Notes: generated by a model not told the origin, from the letters alone. Positions 9,939-18,569 are shown, counted from the stretch's first letter. The stretch: DNA of 64,000 nt from Mesorhizobium sp. PAMC28654 (GCF_020616515.1 NZ_CP085135.1:4774001-4838000); one strand, 5' to 3'. A program made the numbers and translations.

Positions 9939-10244
9939 ATGAAAACGTATATGATCACCTTGGCAGCCGGCGCCATTCTGATGTCGGGCCTTGGAGTGGC
10001 AATGGCCGACACCATCATCGTCAAGCCGGATGATCAGAAGGTTTACCGGGAATACGTTCACAAGAACCCGCTTGCATCGATCAAGCTGCCCGGAGTCGAA
10101 CTGAATGTCGGCACAAGACTTGACGACAAGGTCGAACTTCGAGAGGTGCCCAACGAAAGATACCAGTACACCGTCATCGAAGGAAGAACGGTGCTGGTAG
10201 ATCCCGATACCCATCAGGTCGTTCAGGTTCTGGATGCAGAATGA
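9939..10244 (+). CDS. DUF1236-like small secreted protein
   Basis: A 101-residue protein with a signal peptide (MKTYMITLAAGAILMSGLGVAMA, cleavage about 23). The mature half has the pattern VYREYVHKNP, KLPGVELNVGTRL and YQYTVIEGRTVLVDPDTHQVV, typical of DUF1236 proteins of rhizobia, which are periplasmic and of unknown role. A good ribosome site (AAGGGAGATAAACC) precedes the ATG. It is monocistronic and followed by a strong hairpin. Confidence 0.8.
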   Translation: MKTYMITLAAGAILMSGLGVAMADTIIVKPDDQKVYREYVHKNPLASIKLPGVELNVGTRLDDKVELREVPNERYQYTVIEGRTVLVDPDTHQVVQVLDAE

Positions 10245-10251
10245 TCAGCCA

Positions 10252-10277
10252 ATGGCCCGCGCGAAAGCGTGGGCCAT
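10252..10277 (+). terminator. GAAA-tetraloop hairpin after the DUF1236 gene
   Basis: An 11-bp stem (10252-10262 with 10267-10277, one G-T pair) closed by a GAAA loop, 8 nt after the stop codon. It lacks a following T-run, so it may act as an RNA 3' end stabiliser or weak terminator. Confidence 0.5.
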
Positions 10278-10430
10278 GATTGCGCTGGGTGTCGGAGGGG
10301 GTGCGCCGTTGTCAAATAGTCGTCGTGATTGCAGTGCTTTCTGTGACCACCGCCGCAATCAAGTCGATGTCCATTAGCGTTTCCTCACGAAATAGGATAT
10401 GATGACTAGCTTGGGCGGGGAGATGGCACC

Positions 10431-10583
10431 ATGCGTGCCGACAAAGGCTATCAAGGGAACTCACAAAAACTTCAGCGGTTCGACCGTCTCAGTGTTATGA
10501 CACTTGTGCTGATCTCCAGCCTGTACGTCATCCTGGTGACGGTGGTCGAATTCGGCGAGGATTTCGGGTTCTACTGGCCTTAG
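10431..10583 (+). CDS. Small single-pass membrane protein, 3' end changed by IS insertion
   Basis: A 50-residue ORF with a GGGGAGATGGCACC ribosome site before ATG 10431. It has a charged N terminus and one membrane segment (LSVMTLVLISSLYVILVTVV). The stop TAG at 10581-10583 is formed by the target TTA plus the first base of the IS element. Removing the IS and one TTA copy, the frame runs on through 11518-11538 and adds LEKRLSS before a stop, giving 57 residues. The gene therefore probably still makes a nearly full-length protein. The function is unknown. Confidence 0.5.
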   Translation: MRADKGYQGNSQKLQRFDRLSVMTLVLISSLYVILVTVVEFGEDFGFYWP

Positions 10584-11514
10584 TGTCTGACCCAAAAAGA
10601 AGTTGGGTGATATCAATGACTTGTGATTCAGTCGGAGTTGCGAAGCCTCGACGGAGCATCCCATGTGGACTGATATCACCCGCGCCAAGCATGCCCGAAA
10701 GGGACTACGTTATTCAAGTGATTTGACGGACGCGGAATGGATGGTTCTGGGACCGCTGCTTCCGCCTCGCTCGGCGCTTGGCCGGCCGCCGAAATGGTCG
10801 CAGCGGTCTATCATGGAGGGCGTGTTTTATGTGCTGCGTAGCGGTCTGCCTTGGCGAATGCTGCCCAGGGACTTGCCGCCGGTATCGACCGTGCAGCGCT
10901 ATTTCTACGCTTGGCGCGACAGCGGCCTTTGGACCACGATCAACCACCTGCTGCTGATGGCCGTGCGTGTCGCCGCAGGTCGGGAGGCGTCGCCCAGCGC
11001 CGGCGTAATCGACAGCCAAAGCGTGAAAACCACTGAAAGCGGCGGGCTTTGCGGCTACGATGCGGGCAAGAAGATCAAAGGCCGAAAGCGCCATATCCTG
11101 ACCGACACCTTGGGCCTGCTGGTCGCGGCGATCGTCCATACCGCTGACATCCAGGACCGAGACGGCGCCCCCGAGGTTCTGGCTTCCATTCGGGAAAGCT
11201 TCCCCTGGCTGCGCCACGTCTTCGCCGATGGCGGCTACGCCGGTGAAAAACTCCAGACCGCGCTCAGGGGAAAAGGTGGCTGGACCCTCGAAATCATCAA
11301 GCGATCCGACGCCGCAAAAGGCTTCGTCCTGCTGCCGCGCCGGTGGGTGGTCGAGCGAACTTTCGCCTGGTTCGGCCGCAACCGCCGCCTGTCCAAGGAC
11401 TTCGAGGAGACCATCGAAAGCTCCACCGCCTGGCTGCTCCTCGCATCCGTTCAACTCATGACACGGCGGATCGCAAACCAATGATATCAATCAGAAACAT
11501 TATGAGTCAGACTC
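10583..11514 (+). mobile_element. IS5-family insertion sequence, complete
   Basis: A 932-bp element with imperfect terminal inverted repeats (GTGTCTGACCCA at 10583-10594 and TGAGTCAGACTC at 11503-11514) flanked by a 3-bp target duplication TTA at 10580-10582 and 11515-11517. A TNA target and one uninterrupted transposase ORF fit the IS5 family, IS427-like or IS1031-like groups. The direct repeat is intact, so the insertion is fairly recent. Confidence 0.9.
10663..11484 (+). CDS. IS5-family transposase
   Basis: A 273-residue DDE transposase. The N terminus YSSDLTDAEWMVLGPLLPP is the DUF4096-type helix-turn-helix region; GVFYVLRSGLPWRMLPRDLPP is typical of the group. The catalytic triad is visible as the first Asp in GVIDSQSVKTTE, the second in VFADGGYAG, and Glu in RRWVVERTFAWFGRNRRLSKD. 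Unlike some relatives it is one ORF with no programmed frameshift. It fills nearly the whole element and looks intact. Confidence 0.95.
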   Translation: MWTDITRAKHARKGLRYSSDLTDAEWMVLGPLLPPRSALGRPPKWSQRSIMEGVFYVLRSGLPWRMLPRDLPPVSTVQRYFYAWRDSGLWTTINHLLLMAVRVAAGREASPSAGVIDSQSVKTTESGGLCGYDAGKKIKGRKRHILTDTLGLLVAAIVHTADIQDRDGAPEVLASIRESFPWLRHVFADGGYAGEKLQTALRGKGGWTLEIIKRSDAAKGFVLLPRRWVVERTFAWFGRNRRLSKDFEETIESSTAWLLLASVQLMTRRIANQ

Positions 11515-11682
11515 TTAGAAAAGCGGCTGTCATCCTAGCGTTGGGAACAGTGTTCTGGTCTGCGGCGAGAACAGCCCGCAAATGATCCGCCGCCTCGAAA
11601 TTGTCGACTCATGCCAAGGCGGGTTTTCGAGTTTCTGGTGGGAACGCCATAAAGGGCGGATGGTCGCCCGGAACCGACGCGA

Positions 11683-12084
11683 TCAAATATTGAAGACGTG
11701 CGAAGCACTCAGCCCGGCAAGGAGCACGCCCGCAATAAGAGCGATGATCGAGGCGAGGAACCAGCGCAGCGTGACTTGATAGACCGGCTCGTCGTCGTCC
11801 CGTGGTAGCAGCGACCGCCACAATGCGAGGAGCTGAAGGACGATGGCCAGTGCCAGCAGGAGCGTCGCCAGGATCGAGGCACCCGACCATCCGCCCTCGG
11901 CTTCGAAATTCCAGTACCGCAGGAAAAGAAGCGAAAATCCGAGCAGCACGGTGATAGCGGAGATGACACCCTGTCGGTAGCCGGTGGGCAGCGGAACCCT
12001 GCGCGCCTTGATTGCCTGAGGATCCGGCTCGATGGCCTCCTGGCGATCGTCATCCGGGCGCTTGGGTGGGTAGATCATCTTCAT
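11683..12084 (-). CDS. Hypothetical membrane protein
   Basis: A 133-residue protein with a charged N-terminal tail rich in Asp, Arg and Pro (about residues 1-36) and three hydrophobic segments (GVISAITVLLGFSLLFL, SILATLLLALAIVLQLLAL, FLASIIALIAGVLLAGL). GGATATGGA precedes the ATG. The family is not recognised. It is the last chromosomal gene left of the island, transcribed away from it. Confidence 0.65.
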   Translation of the reverse strand: MKMIYPPKRPDDDRQEAIEPDPQAIKARRVPLPTGYRQGVISAITVLLGFSLLFLRYWNFEAEGGWSGASILATLLLALAIVLQLLALWRSLLPRDDDEPVYQVTLRWFLASIIALIAGVLLAGLSASHVFNI

Positions 12085-12290
12085 TCCATATCCGGCACTT
12101 CGCCGTGGGTAGCACGGTCGATGGCCCTTGAATTGGTCCCCGAGTGCCGGATCGGCATGCCTGTTCCAAGCTAAGACACCGACATGTTGTCCGGAAAGCG
12201 CCTTGGCAGTTCGGATGGCGCCTTGGAAACCAAGGTATTGATTTGCAACATGATTGCACCAACGATCAGGCGTTAAACTCTTGATTTTGT

Positions 12291-12339
12291 TGGTGATCCC
12301 GACAGGAATCGAACCTGTGACCTACAGATTAGGAATCTG
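12291..12339. repeat. attL: 49-bp copy of the tRNA-Arg 3' end
   Basis: Identical to 33864-33912. It holds the CCA end, T arm, variable loop and most of the anticodon arm of tRNA-Arg, but the D arm and 5' acceptor strand are missing, so it is not a functional tRNA. It marks the integrase-proximal island boundary. Confidence 0.95.
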
Positions 12340-12500
12340 TCTCGATAGCATTGATTGATATCGATATGCATACTAAAAACAGGCGCAAATCCTTGAAAAT
12401 GCACGATTTGTTTTGAAATTCGGATCGAAAGTCATCGTTCTGCATACTTGCGCATAATCGACGGAAGCGTTACCTTTAGTCACCTTTGGAGGTAACAGCC
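12340..12500. other. Integrase upstream region
   Basis: An A+T-richer 160-bp stretch between attL and the integrase with the palindromic bits ATTGATTGATATCGATATGCAT. It probably holds arm-type integrase sites and the int promoter. I cannot define individual sites by eye. Confidence 0.35.
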
Positions 12501-13838
12501 ATGCCGAAATTGAAGCTCACCGACGCCACGCTTAAAGCTCTCAAACCGCCACCCGCTGGCCAGGTTGATTATTTCGACAATCTCTTGCCGTCCTTCGGCG
12601 TTCGCGTGGCCTTCACCGGCACCAAAACCTTTTTCGTGTTCGACCGCGTAGGCGGAAAGCTCAAGCGCATGACCATTGGCCGCTATGGTCCTTCGCCCTT
12701 GTTTGGCCTGGCAGAGGCCCGAGAGAAGGCGAGAACCTTCAAGGCCAGTGCTGAACGCGGGGCCGATCCCGTCGATGAAGCGAAGCGCGAAGCTGCCGCA
12801 GCCGAGGCCAGCACGTTCGGCAAGGCGGTGGAAAGCTTTCTGGCGCGCCAGAAATCGAGGCTGGCTGCGTCAACCCTTCGTGAATACAAGAACTGCCTCA
12901 CCGGGCAGGACGTGGCCGATTGGAAGGACCGGCAAATATTCTCGATCAGCAAAGCGGACGTGAAAGGGGTGCTCGACAAGATCGACAAGCGCGGCAAACC
13001 CTCCGCCTGCAACCACGCGCTCGCCCATATTCGTCTGTTCTTCAACGACTGTATCGACCGCGACTTGATGGAACATTCTCCCGCAAACCGCGTGAAGGCG
13101 CTGCACGACAACACCAAGCGCGACCGCGCCTTGTCTGCCGATGAACTGGCCATCGTGGCGGCAGCGCTCCGCGATGACGACGCCACGTTGTGCGTCATGT
13201 ACGGCGTCAACGATGTACCACCGCTGTCCGACACGCTCCGCGACTATTTCCTAACCCTCATGCTCACCGGCCAACGGCGCGCCGAAGTCGCCGGCATGAC
13301 ATGGGATGAGGTGCATGACCTCACCGGCAAAGACCCGCGTTGGGAGTTATCCGGCAATCGCACCAAGAACGGCTTGCCGCATATGGTGCCATTGTCGCCT
13401 ACGGTCGCCGCGATCTTACAACGACGCAAGGCATTGGGAGATGCCGAGAGGCGGAAAGCGGAGGCACTGGCGAAGCGAGACGGCGGCGAAGCGCTGGCAA
13501 AGCTCAACAGCGATGCGGTCTTCGCCGGCACCCTGCACAACACCAATCGCGCAAAGGTCGCCCTTGACTCCCGCGTAACCGCTGTGGCCAAGGCCATGGG
13601 CCGTCCCGCCCTTCCACACTGGACCGGCCACGATCTGCGGCGAACGATGGTCACAGGGATGAACGAAATGGGCATCGCCCCGCATGTTGTCGAGGCGGTT
13701 GTGAACCATATCAGCGGAGCGGCAAAGGCTGGCGTGGCTGGTGTGTATAACAGGGCGCTGTATCTGCCTGAGCGCCGGGCAGCATTGAATGCGTGGGCGC
13801 ATCATGTCGCGGCCTTGGAGCCGACGCGGGCGAGCTGA
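12501..13838 (+). CDS. Tyrosine recombinase / island integrase (P4-type)
   Basis: A 445-residue integrase with a DUF4102-like arm-binding N terminus (LTDATLKALKPP, LLPSFGVRVAFTGTKTF, MTIGRYGP), a SAM-like core-binding domain at about 105-200, and a catalytic domain with Arg 259/260 (GQRRAEVAGM), His377-x-x-Arg380 (GHDLRR), His403 (VNHISG) and nucleophile Tyr416 (GVYNRALY). TTGGAGG sits 8 nt before ATG 12501; an in-frame TTG at 12486 falls in that ribosome site and is not the start. It is next to attL in a tRNA gene, so it catalyses integration and excision of this island. All catalytic residues are present. Confidence 0.96.
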   Translation: MPKLKLTDATLKALKPPPAGQVDYFDNLLPSFGVRVAFTGTKTFFVFDRVGGKLKRMTIGRYGPSPLFGLAEAREKARTFKASAERGADPVDEAKREAAAAEASTFGKAVESFLARQKSRLAASTLREYKNCLTGQDVADWKDRQIFSISKADVKGVLDKIDKRGKPSACNHALAHIRLFFNDCIDRDLMEHSPANRVKALHDNTKRDRALSADELAIVAAALRDDDATLCVMYGVNDVPPLSDTLRDYFLTLMLTGQRRAEVAGMTWDEVHDLTGKDPRWELSGNRTKNGLPHMVPLSPTVAAILQRRKALGDAERRKAEALAKRDGGEALAKLNSDAVFAGTLHNTNRAKVALDSRVTAVAKAMGRPALPHWTGHDLRRTMVTGMNEMGIAPHVVEAVVNHISGAAKAGVAGVYNRALYLPERRAALNAWAHHVAALEPTRAS

Positions 13839-14221
13839 TCGTTTAACCGACAGTACCCTAGAAAGATTGCGCCTCGCGCGAGCAAGCCGACCAGTGGCAG
13901 TAGGCCAGCCTCCGAAACCTAGGTATTCGCGACGCAAATTTCAAGCTTCCAAAGGAAACCCAAGTCAAAAATATAGTCGTTGCTTTAATCTCCGGCCCTA
14001 TGATTTAATCATCTTCTTTCGTCTTTTCGACGGAACAGAGGGCGAACACCCCGGCATGTTCCGACCGGACCGCTAACACTCTGGCGAGGGGGTGCAATCA
14101 AGAACACCCTCCTTACGGATCAATCCCAATGCGTCGAAGTACTACGGCCTAGGTCCGCCCTTAAACACGCGTCCTCTTGGCTGGCAACACCAACCGGCCA
14201 ACGGCCGAAAAGGAAACCGCG
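13839..14221. other. Intergenic region, 383 bp
   Basis: No convincing gene. An open frame continues past the integrase C terminus in another phase but has no ribosome site or sensible composition. It likely holds the promoter of the HTH/primase operon; GGAAAAGGAAACCGCG just before 14222 is the ribosome site. Confidence 0.5.
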
Positions 14222-14437
14222 ATGACCCCTCGCGACGCAATTGACGATCCGCTTCTGACTACCGACCAGGTAGCCGAGCGGTACAACTTTCATCCCCAAT
14301 CTCTCCGCAATCTTCTGGCCAAGGGGAAAGGCCCCAAGGCCATCAAGCTACCTGGCGGACGCATCCGCTACCGCGCCAGTGATCTCTTGGCCTGGGAAGT
14401 CTCGGGCATTGCCGAGCCCGCCAGGGTGGCGTCATGA
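14222..14437 (+). CDS. Small helix-turn-helix (excisionase/AlpA-like) protein
   Basis: A 71-residue protein of the MerR-like HTH_17 type: LLTTDQVAERYNFHPQSLRN (HTH), followed by LLAKGKGPKAIKLPGGRIRY and a C-terminal DLLAWEV helix. Such proteins next to integrases act as recombination directionality factors or transcription regulators. The start is ATG 14222, after a purine-rich ribosome site; an earlier frame extension is unlikely. Its last 4 nt overlap the next gene. Confidence 0.85.
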   Translation: MTPRDAIDDPLLTTDQVAERYNFHPQSLRNLLAKGKGPKAIKLPGGRIRYRASDLLAWEVSGIAEPARVAS

Positions 14438-14685
14438 ACGCCGTCATCCACACCGCACCCTCAGAGGCGGCGGAGAACTGGCTTCACTACACCCTCACGA
14501 CGCGCACAGATCATCAGATTAGGCTCCCGGAGGCGCTGCGTCAGGGGCGGCAGGCTGGCCACCGCGCCAAGGAGGTAGTTGCCGCGAAACGGCGCCTTCA
14601 AAGGGATGGCCTCATCGAGATAGCTCGGGACGGCAAGGGAAAGCTGGTTTGGCGCTTGGTCGTCGAAGGCAGGAGGGCAGCATGA
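14434..14685 (+). CDS. Small winged-helix-like hypothetical protein
   Basis: An 83-residue basic protein. The segment from about 27 to 80 (RLPEALRQGRQAGHRAKEVVAAKRRLQRDGLIEIARDGKGKLVWRLV, given by position only as residues 30-76) has the helix-helix-hairpin rhythm of a small winged helix, but I do not recognise a named family. It overlaps the upstream HTH gene (ATGA) and the downstream gene by 4 nt each, so all three are translationally coupled. It may be a plasmid-type or phage-type regulator. Confidence 0.6.
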   Translation: MNAVIHTAPSEAAENWLHYTLTTRTDHQIRLPEALRQGRQAGHRAKEVVAAKRRLQRDGLIEIARDGKGKLVWRLVVEGRRAA

Positions 14686-15005
14686 CCAGCAGCATCGTGG
14701 AGAACATCATGGGTGACGCTTTCGCCGGCGCGGCATACGCCGATGACCCGTCGCTCTTCGCCAACGTGAACGGCATCGGCGGCTTTTTCGGTGAGCTTGT
14801 CCGGCGTGCCGCCGCAAAGGCGGCTGCTACTGGCCGCGCCGTTGAGATCGCCCCCGGCGTCACGGTTCGCATTACCAGCACCTCGCCACCGCTGATCGAT
14901 GTCTGCGCCGCTCCCGGCGTCGACCTCAACGAGGTGGCGCGGGGCTTCCGGTCCCCTCCCAATGGAAAAACCCGCCGCTCCGGGGAAAAGCGGCGGGCTC
15001 AGTAA
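14682..15005 (+). CDS. Hypothetical protein of the replication operon
   Basis: A 107-residue protein of unknown family: an acidic N terminus, an Ala-rich helix (LVRRAAAKAAATGRAVEI) and a beta-rich middle (APGVTVRITSTSPPLIDV). The start overlaps the previous stop (ATGA) with GGAGGG upstream. The last about 13 codons run through a strong hairpin, so the C terminus NGKTRRSGEKRRAQ may be low-selection sequence. The gene ends 20 nt before the primase. Confidence 0.5.
   Translation: MTSSIVENIMGDAFAGAAYADDPSLFANVNGIGGFFGELVRRAAAKAAATGRAVEIAPGVTVRITSTSPPLIDVCAAPGVDLNEVARGFRSPPNGKTRRSGEKRRAQ
14971..14997. terminator. Strong GC hairpin inside the end of the 107-residue gene
   Basis: 9-bp arms CCCGCCGCT (14971-14979) and AGCGGCGGG (14989-14997). 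On the minus strand the stem is followed by TTTTT (14966-14970), the layout of an intrinsic terminator for leftward transcription, although no leftward gene is known here. On the plus strand it could attenuate primase expression. Confidence 0.45.
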
Positions 15006-15025
15006 CCCGAAGAAAGTGAAACAAA

Positions 15026-17236
15026 ATGCCCATTCAGTCTAATGAAACTGATTGCAAAAAGCGATCAGTTTCATCCAAGCTTGCCGCCGCGCGCTGGCTC
15101 ATCGACCACTACCCCGAGTGCAACCTCTTTCCGGTCACGCCGGGCCAGAAAACGCCGCCGCTGTTCAAGGACTGGCCGTCCAGGGCCTCACGCGATCCGG
15201 CCAAATTGCAGAAATGGTTCGGCGGGCCTCACCCGGCTAATATCGGCATTGCCTGCGGTCGCGTTGTGGTGCTGGACCTGGACTGCAAGAACGGACTGGA
15301 CGGGGTGGCCGTCCTGGATGCTATGGCAAAGGAAGCCGGCGAAGCGCTCCCCGATGGGCCTGTCCATTCGACGCCGACCGGCGGCAAGCATCGCCTCTAT
15401 CTCGTCGAGGGCGTCAAACTTTCTAACAGCGTCGGCAAGCTTGGACTGAACGTGGCGCGCCGTCTCGGGCTGGCCGGTCCCGATGGCGAAAGCAGCGGCA
15501 TCGACGTTCGGAGCTTTGGCGGCTATGTCGTGGCGCCAGGTAGCATCACCAACGCCGGGACGTACACTGTCGAACACAAGGCCCCGTTGCCCGACATGCC
15601 GCAATGGTTGATCGACGCAATCCTGGCCGCATCCGCGCAGGCCGAGCCGCGCAAGGCGCCGGAGGGCTTGGAACTGGACACGCCTGCCGCTATCGCCAAT
15701 ACCGCGCGCTACCTCGCTCTCGACGCCAAGCCGGCTATACAGGGCAGCGGCGGCGATGCGCAGACATACGCAGTCTGTGCCGGGGCCCGGGATTTCGGCA
15801 TCAGCGAGGCCGTGGCGCTCGACCTCTTGCTAGAGCACTATAATCCCCGCTGCATCCCGCCGTGGGAACCGGAGGACATGGCCGTAAAGGTGGCCAACGC
15901 CTACGCCTATTCTCAAAACGAGATAGGCGCCAAAAGCATCGAAGTCGAGTTTGGCGACCTGGATGCAGAGCGCGACGCCGAACTGCAACTGTGCAATGAC
16001 CTGGGCTTGGACGTGCCGGCGATGATCCGCACCGCCGCAGCGAATGCTAAAGCGAGGGCGGAGGAGGAGGACGGCGACGCCAAGTCTGTCACCTCGCGCA
16101 TCCACGCCGCGCCGTTTGTCTGGCGTGATCCCGCCACGATCCCGCCCCGCCAATGGCTGTTCGGGAACCACTATATTCGCGGCTTTGCCACCGGCACCGT
16201 TGCCCCTGGCGGCGCCGGCAAGACCGCTATGACACTGACCGAGGCGCTTTCTATGGCCACGGGGCGCGACCTCATCGGCGGCAACCCGAGGCCGGCGCCT
16301 CTGAAGGTTTGGATATGGAACCTTGAAGACCCTGCCGAGGAAGTCGAGCGGCGCTTTGCCGCCGCCGTTCAGCATCACGGCATAGAGCCGGCCACGCTGA
16401 ACGGCCAACTGTTCGTCAACTCGGGACGCGACACGCCGCTTGTGATCGCCAAGAAAGTCCGCGAGACGATCACGGTGCTGGAGCCGGTCATCGACAACTT
16501 GGTGGCCGAAATCCGCGCCAACAGCATAGACGTGCTCATCATCGACCCATTCGTGAGCAGCCATAGCCTGCCGGAGAATGACAACGCGGCAATGGATGCC
16601 GCCGTCAAGGCATGGGCGCGTGTCGCTCACCTTGGCCGTTGCGCCGTCGAATTGGTGCACCACTCGCGCAAGCTTGGCAGGGAGGAAGCATCGGCGGAGA
16701 GCGCGCGCGGCGGCAGCGCCTTTGTCGACGGTTGCCGTGGCGTTCGCGTCATCAACCGCATGTCCAACGATGAAGCTGCCAGGCTTGGTATTTCAGAGCC
16801 GCGTCGGTTCGTCTGCATGGCGGACGACAAGCCGAACATGACGCCGCCGCCTGCCGGCAAGCGGGATTGGTTTCAGCTTGTGTCGGTGCAACTGCCGAAC
16901 GGCGACAACGTGGGAGCCGTCGACAAGTATACGCCGCCTAATCCACTTGACGACGTGACGCCGGATCACCTCGCCCGTGTCCAGGCCCTGTTTACGGGGG
17001 GTGCTTACCGGGAAAGCGATCAATCGCCGGAATGGGGCGGCTATGCTGTGGCCAGTGTGCTCGACCTCGACATCGGTGACAAAAGCGGTCGCACGCCGGA
17101 ACAGAACGCCGCACGGGCCAAGGTGAAGGACATTCTGCGCAAGTGGATGGCCGCCGAGGTGATCGGGATTGATACGCGCAAAGATCAGAACCGGGTGGCG
17201 AGGCGCTTTTATGCTGCATCGCCTGCAACACCCTAG
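15026..17236 (+). CDS. Bifunctional primase-polymerase / RepA-like helicase
   Basis: A 736-residue replication protein. Residues about 15-205 are a prim-pol domain: VVLDLDCKNG (metal-binding Asp 84 and 86), STPTGGKHRLY (His 122) and a later VVAPGSITNAG segment. A linker follows, then a RecA-fold AAA_25 domain with Walker A APGGAGKT (393-400), IWNLEDPAEEVERR and Walker B-like VLIIDPFVSS. This couples primer synthesis and unwinding, as in satellite phages and integrative elements, so the excised island probably replicates. It is the last gene of the HTH operon and is followed at once by iteron-like repeats that begin within its last codons. Confidence 0.92.
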   Translation: MPIQSNETDCKKRSVSSKLAAARWLIDHYPECNLFPVTPGQKTPPLFKDWPSRASRDPAKLQKWFGGPHPANIGIACGRVVVLDLDCKNGLDGVAVLDAMAKEAGEALPDGPVHSTPTGGKHRLYLVEGVKLSNSVGKLGLNVARRLGLAGPDGESSGIDVRSFGGYVVAPGSITNAGTYTVEHKAPLPDMPQWLIDAILAASAQAEPRKAPEGLELDTPAAIANTARYLALDAKPAIQGSGGDAQTYAVCAGARDFGISEAVALDLLLEHYNPRCIPPWEPEDMAVKVANAYAYSQNEIGAKSIEVEFGDLDAERDAELQLCNDLGLDVPAMIRTAAANAKARAEEEDGDAKSVTSRIHAAPFVWRDPATIPPRQWLFGNHYIRGFATGTVAPGGAGKTAMTLTEALSMATGRDLIGGNPRPAPLKVWIWNLEDPAEEVERRFAAAVQHHGIEPATLNGQLFVNSGRDTPLVIAKKVRETITVLEPVIDNLVAEIRANSIDVLIIDPFVSSHSLPENDNAAMDAAVKAWARVAHLGRCAVELVHHSRKLGREEASAESARGGSAFVDGCRGVRVINRMSNDEAARLGISEPRRFVCMADDKPNMTPPPAGKRDWFQLVSVQLPNGDNVGAVDKYTPPNPLDDVTPDHLARVQALFTGGAYRESDQSPEWGGYAVASVLDLDIGDKSGRTPEQNAARAKVKDILRKWMAAEVIGIDTRKDQNRVARRFYAASPATP

Positions 17237-17280
17237 GTGATGCAACGGTGATGCAGGCGATGCAAAATCACTGCATCACC
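17215..17280. repeat. Iteron-like cluster, candidate replication origin
   Basis: Five copies of GGYGATGCA in both orientations within 66 bp: inverted at 17215-17223 and 17272-17280, direct at 17236-17244, 17247-17255 and 17256-17264. A further inverted pair of GGTGATGAGG-type sequence follows between about 17316 and 17370. The position right after a primase-helicase gene is typical of an element's own origin. The remaining stretch to 17559 shows no gene. Confidence 0.5.
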
Positions 17281-17559
17281 CCACCCACGTAAGGGGTGTG
17301 GGGTGTTGCGGTGCAGGTGATGAGGCAGATCTTCAGGTAATGCAAAAGCGCGCCATTGGCCTCATCACCAAAACCGTGGCCCCGCCGATGAGCTGCAAGG
17401 GGCTGGCAGCACGGCGATGAGGGAAATAGGTACGGTGGGCGATGAGCCTAGGCTGTTAGGCGACTAAGCGGTCACGTCATCCCGATTTGAAAGAACGGTC
17501 ATGCGCACGCGCAGGAACGTGGCGCAAAGATTGGCTGTACTTTCTGCCAAACGGGGCGC
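17281..17559. other. Gene-free stretch after the repeat cluster
   Basis: Contains G+T-rich strings (GGGGTGTGGGGTGTT) and scattered GATGAGG words continuing the iteron theme. No ORF with a ribosome site is seen. It probably belongs to the replication origin region or to the 3' end of the leftward membrane-protein gene. Confidence 0.35.
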
Positions 17560-17805
17560 TCACTCAACTTCCTGCTTTTTCACTTCCGCCTTCGCTGCAA
17601 CCGATTTGCTTATTTCAGCCACCACGCCCCCTGCGATGCCGATCAGAAAACACAACACCCCACGGTCGATAGCCTGGCCTAGGGTTCTTGATCCGAAGTA
17701 TCGGGGAGCCATAGTTGGGTCGATGGAAAAGGCAAGCGCCACCTGAAGGCCACCAAGGATCACCAATAGCCACGCAATGACCAGCGCCAACTTTGTGAAG
17801 AACAT
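17560..17805 (-). CDS. Small membrane protein
   Basis: An 81-residue protein with two hydrophobic segments (LALVIAWLLVILGGLQVALAF and GVLCFLIGIAGGVVAEI) and a charged C-terminal tail (AAKAEVKKQEVE). A strong ribosome site, GGATGGAGGGATT, precedes the ATG. The family is unknown. Small two-helix proteins are frequent in mobile elements, where some are holin-like or exclusion proteins, but nothing here decides. Confidence 0.65.
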   Translation of the reverse strand: MFFTKLALVIAWLLVILGGLQVALAFSIDPTMAPRYFGSRTLGQAIDRGVLCFLIGIAGGVVAEISKSVAAKAEVKKQEVE

Positions 17806-17933
17806 AATCCCTCCATCCTCATGTCCTTACTCGTAGTTACTTTGCGCCGACGACAACCGCAACTGGGCTTGATTGCGGCCCCTTCGCCCGTAGCTCCCGG
17901 CGCGCGGGCCTTTATCGTTTAAACGAATTTCGC

Positions 17934-18500
17934 TCACTCGACGATGCGCGAACCGTCCAGCACCTTCTGCACAGTGGCTTTGGAGAAGCCGACTTTCGCC
18001 GCCGTCGCGCGGATCGACAAGCCGTCTGCACGCGCCTGCTTGATCGCTGCCACAGCTTCCGCCGTCAAAAGCGCCGGCCGGCCGCCCGTCCTGCCTTCGG
18101 CCTTGGCCGCCGCAATGCCTTCCATCTGGCGCTCCTTACGCAGCGCCGTCTCAAATTCGGCGATGCTGGCCAGGATGCCGAAGACGAGCCTGCCGGTGCG
18201 CGTGGTGGTGTCCACGCCGGAATCGTCCAGCACCTTGAAGCCGACGCCCTTGGACGCCAACTCGTCAGCGACCTGGTGCAGATGGCTGGCGGAGCGCGCC
18301 AGGCGATCAAGCTTTGTGATCATCAGCACATCGCCCTCCCGCACGTACTCCAGGCACCGCGCCAGCTCCGGCCGATCCTTGTCCAAGCCGGACTGCTTTT
18401 CAGTGAATATCTTGGTGGCGCCGGCCGCAGTCAGCTTTTCCACCTGGGTTTCGTAGTTCTGCCCGGTGCTCGATACCCTGGCATATCCGACGATTGTCAT
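17934..18500 (-). CDS. Serine recombinase (resolvase/invertase family)
   Basis: A 188-residue small serine recombinase. Catalytic Ser 10 lies in GYARVSSTGQ; ITKLDRLARSASHL and FGILASIAEFE are the conserved active-site and E-helix motifs; the C terminus has the DNA-binding HTH GLSIRATAAKVGFSKATVQ. The start at 18500 follows GGAAGGAACGCAA. Such enzymes resolve multimers or invert segments. It is the third gene of a leftward operon after the SprT-like gene and a 66-residue gene. It looks intact. Confidence 0.93.
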   Translation of the reverse strand: MTIVGYARVSSTGQNYETQVEKLTAAGATKIFTEKQSGLDKDRPELARCLEYVREGDVLMITKLDRLARSASHLHQVADELASKGVGFKVLDDSGVDTTTRTGRLVFGILASIAEFETALRKERQMEGIAAAKAEGRTGGRPALLTAEAVAAIKQARADGLSIRATAAKVGFSKATVQKVLDGSRIVE

Positions 18501-18569
18501 TTGCGTTCCTTCCACGGTTGGGATTTAGCGTTCAACCATGCCGCGCGGCAAGCGCGACACGGCAGAGCG

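Noticed and set aside
12291..12339. Second tRNA-Arg gene
   Set aside because: Only the 3' 49 bp are present; without the D arm and 5' acceptor strand it is an att duplicate, not a tRNA.
13789..14076. 95-residue ORF after the integrase
   Set aside because: It begins inside the integrase in another frame, with no ribosome site and shadow-like composition.
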